From Datisca glomerata (lineage: Eukaryota > Streptophyta > Magnoliopsida > Cucurbitales > Datiscaceae), in the NCBI GenBank assembly GCA_003255025.1, contig QANY01002227.1:124001-188000 (forward strand): 64,000 bases of DNA, read 5' to 3'. The notes beneath the pieces were generated by a model. It did not search any database, had not been told where the DNA came from, and was given only the letters and a program-made list of their open reading frames with translations. Below, in pieces: positions 11,357 through 22,605 of the stretch. Position 1 is the stretch's first letter; each line of letters starts with the position of its first letter. Made by a program: the position numbers and the translations under genes.

Positions 11357-13284
11357 GATCCAATAAACCATAAACTCTACATCTCACGCGATGTACAATT
11401 TTTAGAACTAGAATCCTATTACCCAAAGGACTCCGACAACCATAACCACCACAAAACGCTTCTGCTACCTAACAATATTATTTCCTCCGATATCATAAGA
11501 CAGGAACAGGATAACACATCAACCACGCCTGAGACAACTACCTCAGGGGGAGCAACTGATGAGGCAGTTGTCACTGATGAAGCAGTAATCGTAAGAAGAT
11601 CAACAAGGCAAACTCATCCCCCAGCAAGATTAAAAGACTACGTGTCCCATCAGGTTTTATACCCTATCCAAAATTTCCTATCTTATGATAAAATCTCTAA
11701 CATCCACAGGGCATACTTGGAAAAAATTGATGAAACAGATGAGCCAAAGACCTATCAAGAAGCCCAACTCAACCCTAAATGGAGAAAGGCAATGAATGAA
11801 GTACTCCTAGCCTTGGAAAAGAATGAGACTTGGGATATAATCCCACTACCCAGCGGGAAGAAACCCGTAGGATGTAAATGGGTCTACAAGACCAAATACA
11901 ATAGCAACGACACTATCGAGAGATACAAAGCCTGACTAGTTGCCAAAGGCTTTACTTAGACATATGGAGTGGATTACCAGGAGACGTTCGCTCCAGTAGC
12001 AAAAATGAACACAATCCGAGTGCTACTATCTGTTGCCACAAACCTCAACTGGGAACTATATCAAATGGATGTAAAAAACGCATTTCTCCAAGGAAATTTG
12101 GAAGAAGAAGTATATATGTCCCTACCTCCAGGACACGAGAAAGTAACACACCCATATCTGGTATGTAGATTAAAGAAGGCTATCTACGGCCTAAAACAGT
12201 AACCAAGGGCATGGTATGGAAAATTAAGCCTGTCTCTTTTAAAGATTAACTTCATCAAAAGCACGGCTGACTCATCTATGTTTGTCAAACACACGAACAA
12301 CTCCACCACCATCATTTTAGTCTACGTAGATGACATTATCATCACCGGAAATAACCACAATGAAATATGGGGTGTTCAAGAATTTTTAAAGGGAGAGTTC
12401 GATATTAAAGATCTAGGAAAACTAAAGTACTTCCTAGGGATAGAAATAGCTCACTCGAAGAAGGGATTGTTTCTATCTCAAAGAAAATATATCTTAGACT
12501 TGTTAAAAGAAACAGGCATGAAAGGGGCAAAACCTGCTAGCACACCAATGGAAACCAACATGAAAATAGGACTGAATGATAGCAAACCAATAACTGATAT
12601 AGGCCAATATCAGAGATTAGTAGGAAAACTTATTTATCTAACGGTCACAAGACCAGATATCACTTTTGCAGTTAGTGTTATCAGTCAATTCATGCATGCA
12701 CCCTGCACAAATCATCAGGCAGCCATAGAAAGGATACTTAGATACCTTAAAGGAACTCCCGGCCAAGGGATATGGATGAAGAAAACTGGGGCAAACTCTG
12801 TTGCTGGATACACTGACGCTGACTGGGCAGGTAGTTACGACAGAAAATCTACAACTGGTTTTTGTGTCTTTGTAGGTGGGAACTTAGTGACCTGGAAGAG
12901 CAAGAAACAAACTGTTGTAGCAAGGTCAAGTGCGAAGGCAGAATACAAAGCCATGGCCTCCACTGCTAGCGAACTCACATGGATTAGACATCTCCTTCAA
13001 GACATGAAGGTTGAGATAAGAAAACCGATAGAGATGCACTGTGACAACCAAGCAGCACGTCATATTGCAATGAACCCCATTTTTCATGAGAGAATCAAAC
13101 ATATTGAAGTGTACTGTCATTTCATAAGAGAGAAAGTACAGTCTGGAGAAATCACCATTCCCTTTGTACGTAGTGAAGACCAACTAGCCGACATCTTCAC
13201 CAAAGCCCTTGACAAAAATAACCTCCAAAGAATACTTGACAAGTTAGGTTCGATCAACCTATACGAACCCAACTTGAGGGGGAG
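11350..13284 (+). pseudogene. Copia reverse transcriptase and RNase H, three premature stops
   Basis: Linker text with VVRRSTRQTHPPARLKDY is followed by the RT start (WRKAMNEVLLALEKNETW), then [42 protein letters not shown] (YVDD catalytic box) and FDIKDLGKLKYFLGIEI. RNase H is seen as AGYTDADWAGSYDRKSTTGF and DNQAARHIAMNP, and the tail as HIEVYCHFIREK and LADIFTKAL. In-frame stops fall near 11934, 11958 and 12200 inside otherwise conserved RT; the first replaces a position that is normally arginine. The open frame from 12278 runs into the 3' LTR. Confidence 0.93.
13271..13284 (+). promoter_or_regulatory. Copia polypurine tract
   Basis: AACTTGAGGGGGAG directly precedes the 3' LTR start. It is the usual plus-strand primer site in copia elements. 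Confidence 0.88.
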
Positions 13285-13607
13285 TGTTGAAGAAAGAAAA
13301 GCTGCAGCCTCAGAAGAAAATCTTCATCATAGGCAAAAGAGGGAAGCAGAACAAAGACTTTCTCAAACACAGTGGGTGTCTAACCATTTCTGGTAAAAAA
13401 TGATTTCAGGCTACAAGTAGGCATCCGTTGGAATCATAGGAGAGCATAGGCAACTGTTAGAATCATTTGTATATATACATCATCCCTCATTGTAAACAAA
13501 CATAATTTTTTCTTCAATAAAAAGATCAGAACCAGAAAGGTTCATCATCTCTGAAGCTCATCATTTTTCCATCCAAAATCAGAACCAACAGGTTCATCAT
13601 TTCTACA
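13285..13607 (+). repeat. Copia 3' LTR (323 bp)
   Basis: It runs from TGTTGAAGAAAG to TTCATCATTTCTACA and is followed by GTAGG. Compared with the 5' LTR I count about ten substitutions and no indels, about 97% identity. Confidence 0.95.
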
Positions 13608-14414
13608 GTAGGGGTAAGCAAGTTGGTGAATTGATTGGAAGCAAGGTCGGTAGAGTTGTTGGAACTGTTGAGGGTGTTGCGAGGGATGGTTTTGAGCTGA
13701 GAAATTTTGTGAGAGTCAGAGTGGAGGTTGATCTTGTTAAACTGCTTTTGAGTGGCTCAAACATAAATTTTAATGGGAGACGATCATGGTGTAATTTTAA
13801 GTATGACCGTCTCCCACGATTCTGCTTTATTTGTGGAAGAATTTACCACATGGATGGGTTCTGTAAGGAGAAAATGAAAGAAAACAACAACGTAGATGAC
13901 AACGTGAGATTAAGGGTGGGCTTTGGACAAAGCCGCTTCTGATCTGGTACGTCGGAATATTTATGCTCGAGGGATGAATGAGGGCTCCCGTGATCATCGG
14001 AAGGAAGATGACAGAAAATACAGAAAAGGTATTGACTGGAAGGATCGTAATTATCCTAGACATTGGAACAGGTCTTGGAGAAGGATTGAGAACAGGGATA
14101 ACGCAGATTGCTGGAGTGGTCGAAAAAGCACGCCGGAGAAGTTGAACGGAGAACCGAGAAGCCAGAAGACCTTCAACGACTTGGGCGGCAATTCACGAGA
14201 AATTTCAGGTGAAAAAATCCCATTTTTATCGGAATAGGCTTTTATTGATAATGGAAAGAAACCGTTCGTGGAGGAGGAAATCTTGGAGGCAGTTATGGAG
14301 GATGGACATCCCTGAGATTTATTTCCGATATTGGGGGGAGGTGATGAGCTACAACAACCTGCTACTGTTTTCAAAGGAAATAAATCACTTTGAAGACGGT
14401 TGGTGAAGACATAA
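13608..14414 (+). pseudogene. LINE C part 2: ORF1 middle with CCHC zinc knuckle
   Basis: After the copia element, translation resumes with GELIGSKVGRVVGTVEGVAR and FVRVRVEVDLVKLLLSG. The zinc knuckle CFICGRIYHMDGFC (C-x2-C-x4-H-x4-C) follows, completing the DUF4283/zf-CCHC_4 pair begun at 8184. A frameshift near 13930 leads into the charged C-terminal region (RRNIYARGMNEGSRDHRKED, then GKKPFVEEEILEAV). It is cut at 14414 by the Harbinger element. Confidence 0.85.
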
Positions 14415-14775
14415 GGGTGTGCTTTTGATACAAGGTGATATTATGTAATATGTCAGAAAAATAAGAGTGAGTATACCATGCCCTTGTTTGGTTCAATTGT
14501 TGTAGAACACTTCCATGTTATTGGAATGTAAAATTACTTTCTATTGAGGATATCTTGATATCCCTCTAAATCGAGAGGTATCTTAAACATAGCATTCACC
14601 CACTATCATATTTTCCTCGAACTTCCTAATCTATCATTCTCCCTCGCTCACATCTCACTGCACGAGCTTCAGATCCATTGAAATGGGAAGCTCTCTCGTT
14701 TGTCTAGTAAAAAATGCTCTGCGATTCCTTCATTCAAGTCTATAGGAAATCTTCCTTGAGCATCAAAATCTACAC

Positions 14776-14941
14776 AAAAATCTTCCTTTCTTCAAGTAAT
14801 TAAGCATCAATTGAGAGGGCCGGCTACCATGTTCTTCTGCTTCGGTGGGGTTCTTTACAAGATCTATCAAACAAAAATCTTCCTTTCTTGAGCATCAAAT
14901 CTACAAAAAAATCTTCCTTTCTTCAAGTAATTAAGCATCAC
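14776..14941. repeat. Direct repeat of about 133-bp period near the Harbinger left end
   Basis: The phrase AAAATCTTCCTTTCTTCAAG and then TAATTAAGCATCA occurs near 14776-14810 and again near 14909-14941. Shorter echoes (TCTTCCTT, GAGCATCAAA) lie between. It is subterminal in the transposon. Confidence 0.65.
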
Positions 14942-15284
14942 AGAGACTCTCAATAAGGTAATTGTTGAAAGGAAATTCATATGTAAATTTGGCATCCAAT
15001 TTAAATTTGGGTTTCTTTTGTTTTCTTCTTCAGAAACCAATCGAATCAAGTGTAGATCTGGGCCGTGTCTTAATTTCTTGTTGAATTAAAGTTCTAAGAA
15101 ATCTGGATATAATTTGATAATTCAGCTCCACTAGCCATTATAAGATTGAAACATGAGTTTGATTTTGATTTTCCCACCTAGAAACCAAACATCATCATAA
15201 TTTTTTTTAAATGAATTTATATTGTGATGGTGAAGATGGATAGGTGTATGGCGAGATTACAGGAGCTACAGTATAAGTTGTTTT

Positions 15285-16330
15285 TATTGGTCATTAGATT
15301 GAAAATCATGAGTGTTTTTCTTATATGAATTATTATCTAAATTCTATATCATATTAATAGACTTGGAGCAGTATTGGTTCAAGTGCGTGGACTATATGTG
15401 ATGAAAATCTATACCACAATATCATAATATAATGGTTTGTTTAGTCATGATAGAATGGTCGAAAAATTATTAATATATAAAAAAAATTCATGATTTTATT
15501 TGAATAAAAAACTATAATTTTATTATTACTTATGTTGGTCAATGATCATCCTATTATAAATTAAGTAGTAACTATTTATAAACATTTTTTAGTCTAAGAT
15601 TAAATTTAAAATTTGACAATAATGTTTATAACATCTCATTGTTTATTCTATCAAAACAAACAAAGTAATTTAACATACTCAATATTATATCAAAACATTC
15701 TAAAGTGTTAATAAATAAAATAATCTTAATTTCTCAGGCATATACTTTCTCACAATTATATTCTAGCAATATTATTCTGAAAATCATTTACCCACAATCT
15801 TATACCAAACGACCCCTAAAATTGTGAGTAAATGATTTCCGGAATAAGATTGCTGGAATATGATTATGAGAAAGTATATGCCTGAAAAGTTAAAATTAAT
15901 TTGCTTGTTAACACTTGTGAATATTCTGATTTAATGGTGAGGGTGTTAGATTACTTTTTTTGTTTTGATGGAATATGCAATGAGATATTTTAGACATTAT
16001 TGTCAAATTTCAATTTTATCCTTGGATGAAAAAAATACTTATGAATAATAATTACTTAATTTATAATAAGATGATCAACATAATTAATAACAAAAATGTA
16101 GATTTTATCCATGGATTTTTTTAATATATACTTACTAATTTTTTGACCAAACCATTATATTATGATACGTCATGTAGATTTTCATCAAATATTGTCCATA
16201 CAATTGAACCAATACCGCTCCAAGTGTATTAATGTACTGGTATATAATTTATAATATAAGATAATAATTCTTATAAGAAAAACACCCATGATTTTTAACT
16301 CAATAATCAAGATTATAGTACTAAAATAAT
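15285..16330. repeat. Long foldback (palindromic) insertion inside the Harbinger element
   Basis: The segment folds on a centre near 15813. Left-arm phrases such as GGAGCAGTATTGGTTCAA (15366) and GGCATATACTTTCTCA match right-arm reverse complements near 16200-16220 and 15870-15890. Arms are roughly 500 bp with scattered mismatches and small indels. The centre contains ATACCAAACGACCCCT, which itself looks like a MITE terminus, so two related MITEs may be joined head to head. Confidence 0.72.
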
Positions 16331-16778
16331 TTCTATCAAATTTCAATCATGATATTAAATAAAATTTAATTTATAGTAAGTCCAGTATCAATAAAAATAA
16401 TCTTTCCCAAGAAACAAATTGAGAAAGAAGTACCTTTAAAATGAAATAGTGGAGACAACTCCATAAGTCAAAGCATGTAAACAGAATATATTTTATAAAA
16501 TATTCAAAAGATGGATTTTAAATCTAATTATCACATTTCCATACACATATGTTGATTGTATTTACATGTGACCTGTAAAAAAATATGGACAAAACACTCA
16601 AGTGCATATCATAAATGCAACAACAAAATATTTACTCTTGTGCACATCATACATGGCACAACAATTCATTCATGTGCACAACAACAACAAAACTACACGT
16701 GTAATTTATTACATGCGACATTACTTATAATATACATATCAAAATAGATTCTGAAGGCTTCATCATGAAATCTACTTT

Positions 16779-18110
16779 CTATGATTTCATATTATCAAGT
16801 AAAACTTGCAAAACAAACTCCTTTTTGAAAGGCGCAGGCAGAGAAAAGAAGTAATGGGTTTGATCATAGTCTTTCACAATCAACTTTCCTGCTAGTACAT
16901 TCTTGATATCTGTTAGTCCATCTATTTTCATTATTTCATCAAATATCTGAGAAACTTTATCAGCACTATCCACTTCATGTTGAAAACACTTTACCAACTT
17001 GACTATATTGTCATTTGTGTTTGAGAAGGATGTCCTAAACTGTTTGACCGTGTCAACCAGTATCTCAACCAATATATCATCATCTCTAGCCTTTTCCTTT
17101 GATTTTTTTGTTGGTACAGGGGTTGAAGGAATTTGAGAAGCAGATGTTTAAAGAAAAGTTAGAGTTTGGCAAGTAGAGTCGGTAACATCTGCTTTTACAA
17201 ATCCCGTTGGAGGGTTTGGTACATAAAAGTCATAATCTTTCCAATTAAAATCATACTCCTGTTCTATAGCATTAACCATATCTGCAGGACCTTCAGCACC
17301 AAGTCTAGAAGCTCGATCTTTTCCAAACACCGAACCCAAACCATCAAAATGCTAAAAAGGCTTGTTCAGCATGCCTTTTGCTTTTGGATGACCCTGCAAT
17401 GTATAGCAATGTTGAATTTACCACTCTTATATGCATTCATAAAACACCATATTAACCCAGTATTATTTAAAGAACATAACAAAGTTCCAAACTAATGTTT
17501 TCACGTGTGAAAATAAACAACAGAACTCTTAACATAATAGAAAGAGTTATTTTTACTTTCTCCTAATAGATCCACCCTTAATATATCAGCCCCCCCAAAC
17601 AATAGACTAGCTAGTCTTTACAAGATGATTAAGTCAAATTTTTGGAAGTCTCAGGAAAAAAATAAAAACAAAACAAAATAGAATCATTCTTCTTATCCTA
17701 ATTACATCAAATAGAAGGAACCAGTCAGAATTATTAATATTATTACATTTTAAATGGTTCATAAAATAAATAAAGAACTCATACCTTAACCCGATCATCA
17801 AGTACATCTTTAGCAGTGAACACATGCTTTGCAATATCATCCCATCCAAAACCATTACAGTTTGGTCCTAGCATCTCTGTTATAACAGTATATTGCTTCT
17901 TAAACAACTTGAACCGAGATTCAATATGTGGTTAGGCTTGAAGGCCACACCTAGGGATTCTTTCTTCCATCCACCTCTCAGGTTATTGCAGGAAACCAAC
18001 TTTGAACGTAAAATTATCAGCTCGCCAAGTCCCAACTTTTACTAACTTCACTAAGCACTCCACCATTTTCATATCCTCGTATTGGGTCCATTGACATTTC
18101 TTCCCTGTAA
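16779..18110 (-). pseudogene. Harbinger-associated Myb/SANT-like DNA-binding protein
   Basis: Minus-strand translation gives WTQYEDMKMVECLVKLV and VGTWRADN near 18090-18010, then PHIESRFKLFKKQYTVITEM and FGWDDIAKHVF down to 17786, the Myb_DNA-bind_3 pattern. A clean intron (GT at 17784-17783, AG at 17395-17394) is followed by HPKAKGMLNKPF, VFGKDRASRLGAEGPADM and a C-terminal frame at 17072-16779. Such proteins pair with PIF/Harbinger transposases for nuclear import and TIR binding. Stops near 17985 and 17935 and a missing in-frame ATG indicate decay. Confidence 0.8.
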
Positions 18111-18369
18111 TTTTTTCTTGCTCATTTTGTTCTATTCCTACACACATAAGTGTCTAACGTAATAGCTTAAAAACTCATTTACAATTCAATTACATAAAAT
18201 GAATATAAATACTCAAACTGTACATATCATAATGAAGAATTGCTCATTTTAATATTACTAAATAAAATAATTTTCAAATAAAAACATTACAAGTCCAAAA
18301 TATGAAGTAGAAACATAAGTGAATTCAAACACAAACAAACAACCTAATGACTTAATTTCTAGTGAAAAA

Positions 18370-19620
18370 TCAATTCATTTCATTGGTCCACTCTTCAAAC
18401 ATCTCCTTTTCCAAGTTGTCCCTCCATGTAGTCCAACTATTTGACGGTTCCACGTAGGTTATATGTTGGCTCTCAACAAATTGTTCATCAACATAGTCAT
18501 TTTGTAACTGTAAAGAATCCGTAGACATTTCACGTAAAATCAAATTGTGCAGAAAGGCAACATGTCGTAATGGTCCTACATTGAATTTTAACGGGTAATA
18601 AGATTTCCCTCTAGGTATTGCCCAACGACCCTTTAAAAACCCAAAAGTCATTTTAATAACATTTCTTGCCAAGGAATGCCTCATGTTGAAGAATTCTTCA
18701 GGAGTAGTTAATCGATGTGCTTCCCTCTAATCATTCAAATGGTATCGTTGCCCTATGTATAATGCTAAGAAACCTTCACCATTGGTATATCCAACATCAT
18801 ATAAGTAATATATCTTATTATCGGGACAACTGATTAGGGTCATATATAGTTAAGAAAATAAAATGGGTCAACCTCTTGATAATGTTAACAAATACCTTGA
18901 GGGTACCTTAAATCCATTTGTTCTAGATAAAGCATCAGAAAGAACTCTAGAGTATGCTGCTAAACCCTCCCATCCAGGTAAGACATAAATAAATTGTAAA
19001 TCTTGAGCACAAACTCTAAAGACATTAGTTGCAATTACATTCTTTCTTGTCTATCAATAGTACGTACATCAACCTTAATGTAGGATCCATCTAAAGCTCC
19101 TAAATAGTTCTAGATTGATAAAATTCCTAATGTTACAAACCTTACAGTTTGGTATATAAGAATGAATCCAATTTGAAGTGCATATTTGATACCTTGAACC
19201 ACTTCCATCTTCTATATGTAGAGTTTTCAAGAATTGACACTGGTTTTTTCAATAATACATCATGTAGACGTAGCACTGAGTTTAAAACTTTTGTAAAATG
19301 CATGCTCACTGCTCACCAGAACGTGCAAAATGTCATCTAACAATTCTATTATTCACGTCATGTGCAATTATATGTAAGAAGATAACAACCATTCTTCTAC
19401 ATCCATATTCATAGTTCCCCTTAATTGACCAACTGTATTAAGAAGTTGACATAAAATGATAAATGTTCTTCTGTCCATTCGCATGCTTTCAAAACATGCT
19501 AAGTTATTTGCAAATATCATTCTATGCAAATTTAGTGTTTTGATATAGTGCCTATCAAATGATATAGCATCCCACCTAATTCTACATTTCTTTCTCCTAG
19601 AAATGATAGTGACTATCATA
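18370..19620 (-). pseudogene. PIF/Harbinger transposase (DDE_Tnp_4), degraded
   Basis: The N-terminal frame (19619-19368) has CFESMRMDRRTFIILCQLL and GQLRGTMNMDVEEW. The first acidic block LGALDGSYIKVDVRT is near 19110-19065. LPGWEGLAAYSRVLSDA appears near 18970, then DVGYTNGEGFLALY near 18800. The C-terminal frame (18684-18370) begins MRHSLARNVIKMTFGFLKGR. The positions I expect to hold the second Asp and the Glu read Tyr (AAYSR) and Lys (NVIKM), so catalysis would be lost even without the many stops. This assignment of catalytic positions is from family knowledge and should be confirmed by alignment. Confidence 0.85.
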
Positions 19621-21040
19621 ATCAGAAATAAAAGTGTAGACTATTTTAACATCTCCAAGTAGTAAACTAAAATACACATAATCCGTCTTTTGGTAGCCAA
19701 ATGAAGGTGAGCCATTTTGGCGAAATATAGTTGATCAAAGATAGGTACTTGAATCAGGTTTACCCATAGCAATAAACTTAAAGAAGTTAAAGAGCTAGAC
19801 AACGCCAAAAGCCATGAAATTAATATAATATTGAAAGTAAAATAGAAATGAAAGCACTGAGAGAATAAAAAAAGAGCTATACCTTCTTGTCAACAAAATC
19901 AACCCAGAAGCTAGCTTGAGCTCTCTAGTAAGGATCAGAAGACAACAACAAAGCTCTACCTTAAGCCTAGATATATAGAAGAGAAATGAACAAACCAGTC
20001 ATCATGATATATTAAGTTAAAACTCAAGGTAAATGAAAGGATGGCATACAAAAATAGTACACGAGCAAGGATAGAAATTACGTAAACTTCAATGTAAAAC
20101 TGAACTTCTGCAGCCTGATTAAGATAACTAAGAAAAACAACCAATAAATTTCTCACTCAGCTACAGGTTTTTCTATTAGATCATTAGATTGTAGAAAGAC
20201 CTATTCATATTGGGGATTCTTCAAGAACCTCAAATAAATCAACTAGATAGAAGCATAATTGTTTTTCAAAAAATAGGAAGCTAACCTCTGTGGGAGGATG
20301 ACAAATAAAAACTAATTCTGGCACATGATATAAAATTATAAGCCATAATAATATCAATAAGAAAAGCACAAGAGGGAGTCCATATTGAAGAGGCAATGGC
20401 ATTATAGCGAGAAAGACCCAGAAGAGAGTACTAATTGGGCCAATCTTTGTCTTAATTTTAAAACACACAAGATGTAAACTTTGCCTAGTTGATAAAGAAA
20501 AACTATCTTATGTAGTAGTAAGTTTATCTAAACATGAGGGAGTTCATATTGAAACCAAAATCACAATTCTATTTAGACACATCAAGAAACCAAATCTACA
20601 ATTTCTTAAACAAGAAAATATTCAGATTTATACAATCATATTACCAAACGGTCCAAACCCCATATGTAACAATAAAAAATACCAAACCCCAAATCTAACA
20701 ATCAATAAAAAAATAAGAAGCTGAAAGCTTGAAAGAAAGACGGTCTAGAAACTACCGTAAAAAATAGAGCTTGTGTCAACAACAGAAAGGTGGGAATCAG
20801 AAATTTAGTACACGAGCAAGGAGAGAATCATATATCAATGGTTAAATTGACACAGGAAAACTCTTGACCAAACAAAAACAGTACACAATTAAGTTCATAA
20901 ATTAGAAGATAGGAACCCTAGAATTGAAATAGAGTTAGCCATAAACTTTTCATTGCTTGATAATAATGTGAGGTCTATTAGAAATGAGCAAATGATTTCA
21001 AAAATGAGATTGAGAGAGTCTTCTCTTTATTGCAGCCTTA
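19621..21040. other. Non-coding upstream part of the Harbinger element
   Basis: AT-rich sequence upstream of the transposase on the minus strand. Short open frames show no recognisable domain. It probably holds the promoter and 5' UTR of the transposase gene. Confidence 0.4.
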
Positions 21041-21042
21041 GA

Positions 21043-21075
21043 GAGGGGGGGGGGGAGAGGGTGGGGGGGGGGGGA
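21043..21075 (+). repeat. Poly-G tract near the Harbinger right end
   Basis: Two runs of 12 to 13 G are separated by AGAGGGT on the plus strand. It is an unusual homopurine block in an otherwise AT-rich region and could form a G-quadruplex. It may also be a site of length error in assembly. Confidence 0.85.
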
Positions 21076-21328
21076 GATCTTACCATGGTTATCTGCAACT
21101 GAAGCTCGTGTGGAATGAGGGAGAAGGACTGAAGCTCGAAGCTTGTGAGTGCCCAGAATGAATAGACCCCTCAATTTAGAGGGATTTCAAGATACCCTCA
21201 ATTGAGGGTATCGTGGACATTCCATCAATCTTTTAACCTCCAAAAAATATCAAACCAAACAAGGGCATGTTGTAAATACCTCACATTCCTGGCATATCCC
21301 TCAACATACCCCCATACCAAACAGGCCC

Positions 21329-21947
21329 TGAAGGTGTGCGAGTGGTAGTGGACCATATAACTGGTGTGGACCATGATGGAGGTGAGACTTCTCCTAATCT
21401 CAACACCTTGCCTATTGGGCCTACTTTATAGGTGAATGGACCTTTGGAAGTGCACGAGCGAACAAAATCCACTTTGATTGATGTGGATATTGTTGTGGAC
21501 CACATTGGAGACAATGCATTTTCAATGAGCTAAAGAAAGGGGGGCGTACTATTGGGAGGAAAATTAGTCATTATGGTTCTTCCTCTAAGTGAGACAGAAA
21601 TAAGAAATATAAAAAGAGACCCATAATCCGTGTGTCCGTGAGAAAAGAAAGGGAGTTGTGTTAAGCTACGAGCAACCTATAGCTTTCAAGAGTACAAAAT
21701 TGTCCAAAAAAGATTTAAAGAGGAGAATTATTTGAAGCAGATGACATCTGAGGTGGTGGTAGCCGACCAAAACTGACCCCAATATGATCAATGAAAGTTT
21801 TGTCGTGGAATCATCAGAGTGTGAGGAATTCCCTTATAATTTCCTCATTATGAGGGTTATCACATACACATTTCCTGGATTTTATTTTTTATGTGAAACA
21901 AAAAACAAGAAAAAACATTGTGGAAAAATGTAAGTATTTTTTTGTAT
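21329..21947 (+). pseudogene. LINE C part 3: ORF1 end and start of ORF2 (endonuclease)
   Basis: ORF1 tail text is readable: GVRVVVDHITGVDHDGGETS, ERTKSTLIDVDIVVDHI, KLRATYSFQEYKIVQKRFK and QMTSEVVVADQ. ORF2 opens at an ATG at 21791 with MKVLSWNHQSVRNSLII, the usual LINE ORF2 start, and continues to about 21945. It is cut there by the gypsy complex and resumes at 35351. A short gap between ORF1 and ORF2 is typical. Confidence 0.82.
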
Positions 21948-22605
21948 TGTGGATGTTAGAAATCCACTGTCGATGATTCTGCCACGTGTTCCTTTGAATG
22001 TCGTCTGATGAACACAAGAGAAAAATGAACGTAAAGATATTGGCTGGACACCGGTGTGGTGCCTAACCTAATACACTCTGAGGCTCAAGTTAGTGAAGTG
22101 AAGGAAAGGAAAAAAGTAAAGAATTCTGAATGTTTTGAATGTCATACCTCTTTGGGAATTTGTTTTCCTTTATATATATAACTCAGCATTCATGTCTGAA
22201 TAAGAAGAGTCATTTTATTAATTACAGAAAATGGAGAGTCTTTCATTAAATGCGGAATATGAAATGATTATCAGTTTAATTTCTAATGAAGGCTTCATAT
22301 CTCTTCCTCCTATTTGTAATTTATTTTTATCTTGAGACACTACCGTGTGTCATTTAGTATTATTATTTCTCAATCATATTGACTAAGTATGAGTTCGAGA
22401 TTTGACCTTTTGGCCTTTGTGGATTCGACCTTATTCTACCTTGTATGAGGTTCGGTCAGAATGTGAAGTTCAGCCATATTTCGGCTCGGCGAGATTCGGC
22501 CGAAATGTGAAGTTCGGCCAAGATATGAACTTCGCCCAAAATATGACGTTTAGTCATATTTTTGGCTTTATGTCCCTTTTGAACTTGTAATCAATTGTTT
22601 GAGAT
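21948..22605 (-). repeat. E1 3' LTR (minus orientation), truncated
   Basis: The plus strand starts TGTGGATGTTAGAAATCCAC, matching 34627 onward. The match continues through the TTCGGCC-rich region to TTGTTTGAGAT at about 22605. There it jumps, at a shared GATC, into the antisense ORF upstream region. About 120 bp of LTR and the polypurine tract are missing. On the minus strand TATATATATAAAGG near 22180 is a likely TATA box. Confidence 0.82.

Larger units (their letters stand above)
8638..13607 (+). mobile_element. Near-complete Ty1/copia LTR retrotransposon, 4970 bp, inserted in LINE C
   Basis: The element has two 323-bp LTRs (TG...CA), an initiator-Met tRNA primer site, a polypurine tract, and flanking GTAGG duplications. 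The internal region reads gag, protease, integrase, reverse transcriptase, RNase H, in the copia order with integrase before RT. The LTRs differ at about 10 of 323 positions, so it is among the younger insertions here. It is not autonomous: gag is frameshifted, a 29-bp duplication breaks the reading frame after integrase, and RT has three premature stops. Translation shows no env-like ORF. Confidence 0.95.
14415..21328 (-). mobile_element. PIF/Harbinger-like DNA transposon, 6.9 kb, inserted in LINE C
   Basis: Degenerate terminal inverted repeats are seen: GGGTGTGCTTTTGATAC at the left, against the reverse complement GGGCCTGTTTGGTATGG at the right. Both lead into a shared inner block with ATGCCCTTGTTTGGTT at 14479 and its complement at 21254. 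Flanking triplets are TAA (14412-14414) and TGA (21329-21331), one mismatch from the TWA target duplication of this superfamily. Both genes lie on the minus strand: the transposase (19619 down to 18370) and a Myb/SANT-like protein (18110 down to 16779). LINE C continues on both sides. The left half also holds a 1-kb foldback sequence. Confidence 0.82.

Noticed and set aside
12926..13183. Minus-strand frame opposite copia RNase H
   Set aside because: Shadow of the conserved plus-strand RNase H.
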